From Bombyx mori (Eukaryota > Arthropoda > Insecta > Lepidoptera > Bombycidae), in the NCBI RefSeq assembly GCF_030269925.1, contig NC_085121.1:327501-391500 (forward strand): a DNA stretch of 64,000 nucleotides, read 5' to 3'. Every line of letters begins with the position of its first letter. The stretch's first letter is position 1. The notes below the pieces were generated by a model, which saw only the letters and a program-made list of their open reading frames with translations, did no database searches and was not told the DNA's origin. Below, piece by piece: positions 45,801 to 55,893 of the stretch. A program made the translations under genes and the position numbers.

Positions 45801-47599
45801 GCCTGCGCCCCCCGAGACAGTCGGCGCACGAGCGTTGGAGCCTCCATAAACTTATCTTAGTTGAACTTTGTAACGTCGGCGAGCCGGCCGCGCTCCGTGC
45901 CGGGTCGGGGTCGTGTCGTGTCGGGATCGTGTCGTGTCGCTTCCAATTCGCCTTCTTGGCTGAACGTCGGAGATTTAACAAATATGTTTCGACGATCGAT
46001 TTACAAATGACCGCCACATTCGATTGTTTTAACTAAAATGAGTTTGTGAGATGCGAATCGAACAGAACTGTGAAACTTAACGAGTTGTCGAACGATCGAG
46101 TCAGATCGAGAGAGCTAGCCGACTAACTCGACATTAGTTGCGGCTTAGTGCCGATTGTTGACACATTTACACGGGCCATAGACTTGAGATGCACACTTTA
46201 AAACTCCGACAAGTATATGTCGTGGCGAGAGAAAAGAGGGCGTTGTTGTCCGCGGGCGCTAGTTTAAAGTCCATCGCAGGATACACATTAACTTTCATCG
46301 CACGATCTTAAATCTGTGGTCGCTGAGAATGTTCTACCCTAAAATTGTTCTAAATCTGTATGTTTATGAATAATTGAAATGGCAAAGGACCCTAGATTTT
46401 GTAAAATACAAATGAAGTATGGAGTTGTAGTTATGTTGGACTAAACTATGACGTGACAGCAGCTCATAGCGTCACAATATTCCGCGATGTATGTTTATGG
46501 TCGTTTGTACCGGACGCTTGTAGCGTATTGTAAGGTAACTCAATAGAATTTTCCATTCAATGTATAATTCAATTAATTTAATTAGGTCGATGAGAAATCG
46601 TATTATTATTACTATTATTATTATTAAATTCCTATTCAATATTTTCTTTATTTCTTTTCATTGCATAATTAAGACGGTTGTAGATTTTGGTTTAATTTTA
46701 ATAAATAATATTTTTGAATATGTAGTATAGTTATGTTATCAATGGATGCAATGATCGGTTGGTGTTACTGCAGTCTTTTCTTTTCTTCTATCAGCCCTTC
46801 GAGCGTATCAACTTTTATTGTTTCTTCCACATCGGCGGCAGTAGCAGCTAGCAGTACGCTGTACCATAGACATAGACAATAAACTCTAGAATTCAACTGT
46901 CTTTATCTGTCAGGTTTTGTAAAAAGTTTGCATGTACAGAATGACAAATGAAATATGTAAATTGTCGAAATGCCTTAGTAAATGTTAGTTAAAACCGTTT
47001 AAAGGTGTATTTTTGTTTTATTTTGTCTGTATATTTGCAAAGAACTAACGAAGAGAAGAATTTGACATCATGGAAATATATCGGAACTGTATTATATATA
47101 AAAACTTACGGGAAAATATTTAATATACTTATGTTATGTATGCTTATATTTGTAGTTTTATTAGACCATTTTCTAATAATTTTAATATTTTACCTATCTT
47201 AATGATTGTTGTGACATGTACGGTTTCCTAATTTACAAATTGTTACAACACCACGTAGAACATCGCCGGAATTTGGTCATATTTAGAAATGCCTGGTACT
47301 AAAGAACGGCTGTGTTCAGATAACATTATTTCCCTGAGATTTTTTTATGTACTTATTATAGAACGAATTTAATAAGAGAGAAATTTAACTAAAATAATAG
47401 TTTAAAATATAATACATCTCTGAATTGGGAAGTCCTCCACCATATCACATACCCATTATCCACCATAATCACAAATAACATATTCCCACGATAACTGGAG
47501 AAAATGCAAAATCGATTTTTTTTCTAATTTACTTAGCTTTTAAACACTAATTACATATCGGTAATGGTAGCACTATTGACGCGTGTATAACAAATGAAA
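45801..47599 (+). other. Sec16 3'UTR and downstream flank
   Basis: GC-rich for about 150 bp after the stop, then AT-rich with ATT/TTA microsatellite near 46600. AATAAA-like signals occur near 46700 and 46877, suggesting a 0.9-1.1 kb 3'UTR. No gene is seen from about 46.9 to 47.6 kb. Confidence 0.5.
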
Positions 47600-47914
47600 T
47601 CAATATTTAATTGTAGTTTCGTTATCTTCAATTTCAATTTCGAGAGCAGCAATAATCTGCAGCGCCGCGGCCGTCAGGACACCCACCACGTACGCCGCCA
47701 TCACCAGGGAGCACGCCAATAATGCTTTGTTCATTAATAATAATATGTTATGATTGAGTCCACAAGTAGACATTGATAAGATTTGACAACCAATCAAATT
47801 GTAATAGAGAGCAATAACTAGTCTCCGATTCTCTTTGCAAGTTATTGGTTTGTGTTTATACTTCGTGAAAAAGGTTACAATGATACAAATTAATGTTGCG
47901 TTTATAAATTTCAA
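47600..47914 (-). CDS. Possible gustatory-receptor last exon (104-codon ORF)
   Basis: The minus ORF has two hydrophobic stretches. Its C-terminal half reads MSTCGLNHNILLLMNK then ALLACSLVMAAYVVGVLTAA ending ALQI. This resembles the last transmembrane segment of insect gustatory receptors, where a '(S/T)xCGL' turn is followed by a helix and a TY-x5-QF-like end; here the end reads AYVVGVLTAAALQI. The coding part at 47640-47730 is GC-rich, like other real exons here. No upstream exons could be phased, and the final QF is not exact. It may be a fragment, a small membrane protein or chance. Confidence 0.35.
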   Translation of the reverse strand: MKFINATLICIIVTFFTKYKHKPITCKENRRLVIALYYNLIGCQILSMSTCGLNHNILLLMNKALLACSLVMAAYVVGVLTAAALQIIAALEIEIEDNETTIKY

Positions 47915-48863
47915 GGGTATTTAATTTATATACATAATTATTGTTTATAATAGGTTATAAAGCCGTACTAATATCGGGCGATGCGACTACGGCAGCAACA
48001 GCTATTAGGTAGGCACGAATTTTCTAATGAAATGTGTACCTACTGTACTTTATGTTCACGAAAATACATAGGTACTTGATAAATGTTCACGAGACTTCCA
48101 TATCAAAGAATTATTATATCGTGAAATAAAATAAATATTCGCAAAAATTGGCGGCAGGACGTCTTATAAATCCGGACGGGTAAGTATCACTACTTTAGAT
48201 ATAGAAATGTAAATTAATAAAATATTTTTTATTCTTATAAAATATAATTGAGATAAAACAATTAAGTAGCAAAAACAGCACAAATCTCTTTAAAACACGT
48301 TACCACTGTAATTTAATCGCCGCATAATCATCGAATCACGAATGACAATACTCGCACGCGACTAGCTCCTCGTGTCACGCGCCTGCTCCTACTCCGCGCC
48401 GCGCACTTTTAACGGTACCTACATTGTCGATTTTTCAACGAAAACGCGATCCCATTATGTAGTTATTTTGCTCACCATGTTTTAAATATGTATACCAATC
48501 AAACCCACTGCATATAGACATGTTTTCTCTGCTGATGAATTATGAAATCTTGCTGATCAAATAGTTATTTTGTGGACTGAATATTTATTATTCAAGCTCA
48601 AGTTATTGTAAGCTGCCTATTTATGATTTAATCTTTGACCTTTATCAAAAATATTTCGGAACAAGGATTGCTGCCTGATTTTTTTAATTGCAAACAAAAT
48701 TTTTGTATGCTGGCCAAATTATTTCTATGCTGTTTTTTTGTGGCTCACCAAATTTTATAATTGCTAAACATTTAATTCTTCTCATATAATTTTACAACTT
48801 TGGCTTAGTACACGAGGCAACGCAAATCCAATAAGAAATGATTACTTTAATTTTATAAAAATA
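47915..48863. other. Intergenic, AT-rich
   Basis: A diverged SINE head and body piece is visible at about 48000-48200 ('aattttctaatgaaatgtg', 'ggcaggacgtcttataaatc'). Otherwise nothing is recognised. Confidence 0.5.
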
Positions 48864-50923
48864 GGGTAAAACCCCCAGAAGTTAGCCCCGCACCAGTACT
48901 CAGCCTTTATAGGTTTTATTTTGGTATAAATAGTGTTGAAATGGACTTACACCATTGAAATAACGTTTAATCAAATCTATGTTCTCTTGTTGGTTACTGT
49001 GCACATCTAAGAACCGATAGCGTGACAGGTTGATCCTCTTTACTCGTTCATTTCCACTGCCGCCAACGAAAGGACAGGATGTGTCACTTTTGCTATTTTT
49101 TTCGTAAGGAAACGTGTTCGAGGTTTTGGTAAGTTTTTCTATGAATTTGTTGTAATTGCTGGTAGATTTTTATGTTATGTTGTTGTATAATGTTTTTTCT
49201 ACGATAACATTGAGCATTAGATGCATTTTATATGTTTATTTCGTTTCAATTTAGGGGGCCGACTTCTGGGTTACGATTTGTTAAGGTTGATCCAGAAGTC
49301 AGCAGCAAGGGGCTGACTACTGGTTTTTTACGATTTTCTTAGAATTCGTCGAAATTAACACAGAGAATAGTCCTTGTTATTTGCTTTGGATTGAATATAA
49401 CTCTTAGATGACCAAAATATTATTTTACCAGTAGTCAGCCGTGTATAAAAGTAAAATATATGCTGAGGGCTGACTAATGGACTATTAACTCCTATAGTCG
49501 GCCGTTAGTTCTATTGTGTAATATTGAACTTTAATGCATTTTAATAAGGATCAAGTTAAAATCTTATATTCTAGAGTTTCATAATGTCGAAACGACCAAT
49601 CCACCAGTACAAAGAAGAGCAGTTGTCATAGGCTATGGCCGCGATCAGAAACGGGATGAAGATTAGAGAAGCTAGTCGAGTTTTTAGCGTACCACGAGGG
49701 ACTCTATAAGATCGCCTGCATTTAAGAGTCCCAGAAGCACCTCGTAAAATGGGATCAGACTTAGTACTTACCAAAGACGAAGAAACTGCCTTGAAAGACT
49801 GGTGCATTGCTTTGGCAGAATGTGGCTTCCCTTTAAATGTGATGATCCTTTATACCGTCCATAATATTACTTCCCAAGAAAACAGACCTAACCCATTTGT
49901 AAATAATAGGCCAGGGAAGAAATGGAACTCATTTCTTAAACGAAATCCGGAGTTAAGAGAATCAAAATCGCTATCGATGTTTTAAACAGAGCAAAGAATA
50001 TGGTCGGTACTGAAAGCCTAAATTCTACAGTAAATTCAATTAGCCAGGCCGTCCAAATCTATACCTCAAGTTCTATTGATTCTAAAAATAGCGTCAGAAT
50101 CAGTTGAAATTCTTCATGTTAGTTTTCCAATTATAGGGGATTGCACATTGGACAATAATTTCATTAATTTAACCGAAAGTGAAGTACCCTTAAATGACTT
50201 CAAATTCATAACAGACTTTGAAGTCTTGCAAGAAAGTCATGAAGTCCAGGAAACAGGAGCATCTGAATTTAATACGCAAGAAGATATAAACTGCGCCGAA
50301 GCATGTTCATGAACCGAAAAAGAACGAAATATTGATTAAAAAGCAGAAAAGAATGAAAGCTAAAAAAAGACTGAAGAAGAAAGACAAAAGAAGGAAGAAG
50401 AATTACAAAAAAGGAAAGCTCAAAAGTTTTTGATGTCCAAAAAAGTATAAGTAAGAAGAAAAGTACGACATGCACAGTAAACAGAATAAGATGCGATTCG
50501 TGTGAAGAGGAATTGACTAATGACACAGATATAAACGTCTTAAAAAATATTGGTTGTGACAATTGTCTTGCGTGGTATCATTTAAAATGTACTATATTTT
50601 CAAGTGAAGACTATGAAAATGTCTATAATAAAGAATTTGTATGTCCAACGTGCAATAATAAGTAAAAGGCTGACTATTGGGTAAGACATGGCTGACTTGT
50701 GGAGAAATGAGGCTGACTACCGGTAAAAAGTGCCATATTTTGTTTAATATTGATTTTTTATATAATTCTAACAAATTAAAAAAAAATTGTATCTCTTTAG
50801 TAAAAATAATAAACAAACTTTCTGTAAAAAATTTTTTTTTCGTTTAAAGTCTTTTATTTTTAAAAATACAGGTGAATCAAGTTAAGAATCCCACTAAAAG
50901 GCTGACTACTGGGTATTTTACCC
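48864..50923 (+). mobile_element. Pogo-like DNA transposon, internally deleted
   Basis: About 2.06 kb flanked by TA on each side. Terminal inverted repeats GGGTAAAACCCCCAGAAG... and GGGTAAAATACCCAGTAG... match over about 24 bp with a few mismatches. An ORF begins MSKRPIHQYKEEQL at 49584 and shows an HTH_psq/CENPB-like start (MAAIRNGMKIREASRVFSV) and a second DNA-binding part, but has internal stops at 'tcatag' and 'ctctaa'. The DDE catalytic core is missing. A C-terminal Cys4-His-Cys3-type (PHD-like) finger is still readable at about 50485-50665. TA duplication, psq-type HTH and PHD tail fit pogo-family elements of insects. Confidence 0.8.
49584..50665 (+). pseudogene. Pogo-like transposase relic (HTH and PHD finger, no DDE core)
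   Basis: Readable pieces in order are the HTH, then LTKDEETALKDWCIALAECG and NPFVNNRPGKKWNSFLKRNP (typical of the CENPB-type second DNA-binding domain), then VLNRAKNM in another frame. An Asp/Glu-rich linker and a Lys/Glu-rich helical stretch follow. The finger has C-DS-C, C-DN-C, YHLKC and C-PT-C. At least two in-frame stops and two frameshifts are present. Between NRAKNM and the linker, some 200 catalytic residues expected for the family are absent. Confidence 0.75.
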
Positions 50924-51235
50924 TAGTTTATCTTGCTATGTGACTGTATATTTTTGTTTTTTTTTTATCTATATCCAACTTATGTTAACCAACATTAATA
51001 ACACAAAAAGCTAAACAACAACACACTAGGTACCTTACTAGACAAGAAGCGGCAGATTATTGTAATGATTTTTATTTTGGTGATTGAAATTACAAACCAT
51101 TAATAGGTACTGCATGAAAATAGTGATAAACTGCTCGTTATAAATATAAACATTGCTGATAACTAGTTCAGATTGGTTGGTACCGGTGTCCCGTTGGCAG
51201 TTTGGGAAGCATGCAAAACAAGAATACGACGCATG

Positions 51236-52525
51236 TCATTTATTTCCAATAATAAAATCGATCCAATCCCTAAGCATGGCTATATTGACGTAAATCTGAG
51301 GGTCGCAGGAGACGCCACACTGCTGATTGTCGCTCATGACGCCAAGGAGCAAGGATTCGGACAGCAGCGGTGTCCCCGCACAGTAGTTGCAGGGTGCATT
51401 TCTACTCCATAAGACCCCTGCACACAGCGCTGACCGTCCACATCCACCCTGCAACAAGGCCGAGCCGCTCTGCAGATGGCGGAGTGACCATGTGTCATCT
51501 GTACTGCGGCACTGACGGGTTGAGAGATTGTACACATATGCTTTGTGCAGTCTGTGACCTGATAGACTTTTATCAATTGTCCTATAAAATGGATAGGCAC
51601 TTTAACATTATATTATTCCAACTTTATTTTAGGTAAATAAAATAAATGTATAATTATTTATTTACCTTAATGGACCAAATCCAAGCATAGTGAAACTTTC
51701 ACCTACAGTAATCAGAAAATAATCAATAATATTTGGTAATTCCACTGGAAACCTTGAACCAGATGTTAAGCTATCCTCGCTCTTTAGAACACTTAGGTCA
51801 TAACTCTTGTTCCCATTCTGGTAAAACGGGTGTACTTGCACATCTGACAGAGTATGTATCTGACCTTTCTTCTCCAGCCCATAGTCTTCCAACATCACAA
51901 AAGAGTCCAGGGAATCCAGTTCTTCAATTGCATCTATACAACTGGCAGCAGTTATTGTCCAAAATTCTGAGATTATAGTGAGTATGCAGCCAAAAATTAT
52001 GTCTTTCGGAGGTTTAAATTTTACTAAAGCCAAGACATGATTATTAAAAGAATCTTCTGCATATTCTCCATCAAATTTTTTGTCCTTTCCTAAAATATCT
52101 GATATTGTATCAGGTGTGGATTTAGCCTGAGAAATGTTAAGTTTACCAGATTGAATTATTCCTAATTCATAAAATGAACTCTCAGTTTGATTATATTCAA
52201 AGAAACGCATTGTAGGTCTAGTCTTTTTTGAGGGTTTCCAAGTGCACTCAATACCCGGTGGAAATGTCTTATGTGTTGTTTGCTTGTAATACTTTGTTTG
52301 GTCCGGGATTATGGCTGGTACAGTTGTCTCATGTCTAAAAGTGGTGGATGTATTCACATGTTCGTTTACATTCCTACTCGCACATGCTAAGAAGTGCTGT
52401 ACTAAAAAGGTCAGGCTTGTGACTAATATAATCAAGAATACAGCTTCTAACAATGAAAGACAAATTTCAGGTTTTGTGAATGATTTACACCATCTTTTGA
52501 GTTCTTTAAAACAGAAAACACACAT
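51236..52525 (-). CDS. Membrane-anchored serine protease homologue, catalytically dead (401 aa, two exons)
   Basis: Exon 1 is 52525-51666, exon 2 is 51581-51236; the junction TTAAG|gtaaat to ttttatag|GACAA keeps frame (1206 nt with stop). Residues about 21-46 are a hydrophobic signal-anchor after a basic N-terminus, so type II topology is likely. A Thr/Asn-rich stem follows, then a trypsin-like (S1A) domain. The usual TAAHC is TAASC (His57 to Ser, residue 195). The Asp102 region SYDLSVL is kept (about residue 243). GDSGGP has become YCAGTP (Ser195 to Ala, residue 355). The LCAG turn and the C-terminal YVNIAMLRDWIDFI helix are typical. The activation site reads KKFDGE instead of R-IVGG. Serine-protease homologues act as cofactors or binding modules; the partner is unknown. 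Confidence 0.85.
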
Positions 52526-52774
52526 TATTTAAACATGACAAGTTATAGAACAGGACATGGCCCTTTAGATTGTACAATATTCAGAGGTGTCCATAAAGTT
52601 TAAGTATATTCCTTCTCATTGTTCATTATTCTCAGGATTCTTATATTTGAAGCAAGCTTCATAAAAAAAATGATTAGATTTAAGTTAATTATATTTACTA
52701 AATGTATTTAGTCATTAAATTACATATTATGTTAGCTAACGCTAAGTAGTCAAATAGAATTATTTAAACAGATA

Positions 52775-52884
52775 GGTTTATAATTATTAATTTTACCATC
52801 AGACTCAATTTTGTTTCCTACATTGGTTTATAATTATTCATTTTACCACTCAGCTTTTGTATCAGACTCAATTTTGTTTCCTAC
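52775..52884. repeat. Tandem duplication across the SNRNP35 stop codon
   Basis: 'ggtttataattatt-attttacca...tcagactcaattttgtttc' occurs twice in a row (52775-52822 and 52825-52884). The second includes the last coding residues and the stop of SNRNP35. It has 12 extra bases (ctcagcttttgt, encoding TKAE on the minus strand) relative to the first. Confidence 0.85.
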
Positions 52885-53564
52885 AGTGTATGGTTTCCGG
52901 AAAGGTCTATCTCTACAGCCGAACCTTAACTGTCCTGATTCTTTGCGGCCACCAAACCCACCGCCTAAGCGTCGAGGCTTCCATCCAGGAAGTCGTCGTT
53001 CAGCTTCCCGCTCTACAATTATCTCTGAACCATCTATGTATTCTAAGTGCATCTCTCTTAGTGCCTTTTCCATACAACTGTACTTTTCATATTCTACAAA
53101 AGCATACTGCTTCGATTTTCCTGTGACAAGATCCCTTACGAGACGACAGTGAATGATTTTACCGAATTTTGAAAATTCCGATTCGATAGTTTCCTAAAAG
53201 TGTAATAATAAGTTTATATTAATTGATATTTAACAATGTGTTGAGTAATTGTGGAATTATAGATGGATACAGACCTGTGGTGTCCTAGGGTTAAGTCTCC
53301 CTATAAAGATGGTATGATTTGGGTTTCCCTTTACCCTTTTATTGGGGATGTATTCAGAGTAAATAGCACGTAATATTGCTCGATCATGAGGCTCTACGTC
53401 TGTACCTATTCACAAAATATAATTTAAGCATACAATTTAAATACTGTTTCCAGAATTTATTTATAATTGGAGAAAAATGCAGTTTTACCATCAATAGAAC
53501 CAATTTTTATTGGATCGTATTCTGTGGCATATTTTTTAAAATCTGTTTCGCCGTCCTTGGTCAT
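52843..53564 (-). CDS. SNRNP35: U11/U12 snRNP 35-kDa protein (185 aa, three exons)
   Basis: Component of the U11/U12 di-snRNP that recognises minor (U12-type) introns in the nucleus. Exons on the minus strand are 53564-53489, 53405-53275 and 53193-52843; the phases sum to 558 nt. The N-terminus has YATEYDPIKIGSIDGTD and EPHDRAILRA, as in human SNRNP35. The RRM has RNP2 IFIGRL (residues 58-63) and RNP1 KQYAFVEY (97-104). The diagnostic stretch after the RRM, GWKPRRLGGGFGGRKESGQL then RFGCRDRPFRKP, matches the family closely. The Arg-rich tail of the vertebrate protein is absent; the protein ends after about 15 residues. The two introns are short. Confidence 0.96.
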
Positions 53565-54993
53565 TTTCTACTTTTATATCAAAGTAAAATGAAAAACATT
53601 TATTTCTGAAGTGAAACTGATTTAAAAAAATTATTGACTCTTGTTTAGTTGTAGTCAGTGGAGTCATCTAGTCATAGTTATAGTAGCTATTTAATAACAT
53701 ATTACAATTTAATTAATTTTAAACTTAGTTATATATTTATTTATTTAGTTTCACACATGCCATAGGTACCTAGGTAGGTATTTTTAATTAGACGAAGTCA
53801 ACTGACGTTTAATGTGCTGTCAGTTTTTGATTAAATAAAAATAGTGTTGTGACAAAGTGAATGATTGAAAAAACTCCTGAATTAATGAAATTGTCTAGTG
53901 AATAGATAGTGTGCCGAACTGCCGATATTGGGTACGGGGTTCGAATTTTAGCCATGCTTTGTATATACCAACCAGTTTTCGACGATTATGTTCCTATAGT
54001 ATCTACCTATACTAAATAGCGAGTGTTTTAAACATTAAGGAAAACATAACGAGGAAGCTTGTAAGACTGTCCTATTTTCAATACATCATATAGTTGAAAC
54101 TATAGATGTATAAAATATAACAATTATAGGTAGGTAATGAAAATAAAAAAAAAACTGATTGTAGTTACATACTACTAGTAACATATATTGGAGCACTTTA
54201 ATACAATTTTATTCGGCCCACCTGTCCTGGTGAAACTGGAAAGGCCTCCGGGCTACCAGTAATACTTCAATCATAAAAAAAAACAATTTTATTGTAAAAT
54301 AGAGATAATATTTTATAGTTTGAAATGATTAACTCTTCTCGGCTCATTGTTCATTCATGTGATTGAACGAGAACTGAACGCATCACTATTACTTTAAATA
54401 TAGCAACATTATTTTACAAAGTGACATTAGCTACTGTCAGCTAGCTTCGTCTAATTTTTTTTAAGGGGTTTTATGACCTGGTAACTGAGACCTTTAAGTC
54501 ATGTCTTATTTTAATTCATATTCTTATTTTTATGAAAAATGATGAAAGGAAATGAGATGATACGGGATGAAATATAATCTCAGTAAAATGGTGGTCATTT
54601 ACTAAGATTTTTTCAGTGGACTTTTTGGAGGATCCCGAGAAGTTACGTCCAGCGGCTTTGTTTCATTTTCCCACATTTGTGCACTTTCACATATATTAAA
54701 CAACTAATAAACCACCACTATTACACATTTAAACCCAAAGAAACACTAAATAGACAAAATAAAACAAATCACACAACTTCACTCCTCGCGTTCCCGCCAA
54801 AAAGTCCTCTTCTGCTTCGTCTAATTAAAAATACGACTATAGGTACCTATGGCATTTGTTTTTGAACTTCTTTTTTTTTTGTACCTACTTATTACCTCCA
54901 TGGATAGAACTTAATAAGTGTAGGTATTATCTATGATCCATAGACAATACACTTAATATTTAAGTTAATAGAGTCATAAACTAGAAATAATAC
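53565..54993. other. Intergenic between SNRNP35 and the RTE insertion
   Basis: Upstream flank of SNRNP35, presumably with its promoter; no TATA box is evident. It contains the unclassified repeat (about 54470-54830) that is related to 16800-17420. Confidence 0.5.
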
Positions 54994-55030
54994 GAGTGCC
55001 GTATCATCATCATCATCAGCCTTTATCTGC

Positions 55031-55828
55031 TCACTGCTGGGCATAGGCCTTCCCCAATGCCTTCCACATAATGCGGTCCTCCGCCTTCCGCATCCAACGA
55101 CCTCCCGCCATGCGCACTAAGTCGTCAGTCCACCTGGTTGGAGGACGCCCCACGCTCCTGGTACCCATCCGTGGCCTCCATTCGAGGACTTTCCTCCCCC
55201 ACCTGGCGTCGCTGGCTCGACAGATGTGACCGGCCCATTGCCACTTCAGCTTGCTAACTTTGAGAGCTATGTCGTCGACTTTGGTTCTCCGTCGAATTTC
55301 TTCGTTCCGGATTTTGTCCCTTAGAGAAATACCGAGCATAGCTCTCTCCATCGCCCGATGTGCGACTCTTAACTTATGGGCCAGCCCTGCCGTCAGTGTC
55401 CAGGTTTCCGCGCCGTATGTCATCGCGGGGAGAACGCATTGGTTAAAGACTTTTGTCTTCAGGCATTGAGGAATTTGCGAGGTGAGGATTGCACGGAATT
55501 TCCCAAATGCCGACCAACCCAGTCGTATGCGTCTCTCAATCTCTGTATTGAAGTTACCCCGGCCAAGCTGGATAGCTTGACCGAGGTAGACAAAGTATTT
55601 TACCTCTTCAATGACTGCATTCGAGATGGTAACTTGGCCCGGGACGATTTTATCATTGAACATGACTTTCGTCTTGTCAAGGTTCATCCGCAGTCCCACG
55701 CATCGGGAAGCAGCATTGAGATCGTTGAGCATACGACTGAGGTCCTCCAGCGATTCCGACATTAAGACTGTCATCGGCAAATCGAAGGTACTTATGATAT
55801 GTACTCTCCGTTGACGTTGATTCCACAT
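55031..55828 (-). pseudogene. RT C-terminal half and tail (265-codon open piece)
   Basis: Longest open part of the RTE relic: SESLEDLSRMLNDLNAA, GLRMNLDKTKVMF, YLGQAIQ, MTYGAETWTL, KLKWQWAGHICR and VGRPPTRWTDDLV. All are usual landmarks downstream of the FADD box. It is open over 798 bases, so either the insertion is fairly young or the decay began elsewhere. The apparent ATG is not a real start. Confidence 0.85.
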
Positions 55829-55893
55829 GTTTTCCAGTCCAGCGTCTTGAAGACATCTTCAAGTGCAGCGGTGAACAGCTTCGGAAATATATA

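Noticed and set aside
45601..45849. Longer last Sec16 exon starting at the CTGCAG (45601)
   Set aside because: The frame is open to 45849 and in phase, but the product (RAMSARRAHRALRT...) has no family resemblance, whereas the acceptor at 45740 gives VYDPAQ as near the end of other Sec16 proteins. It remains a possible alternative.
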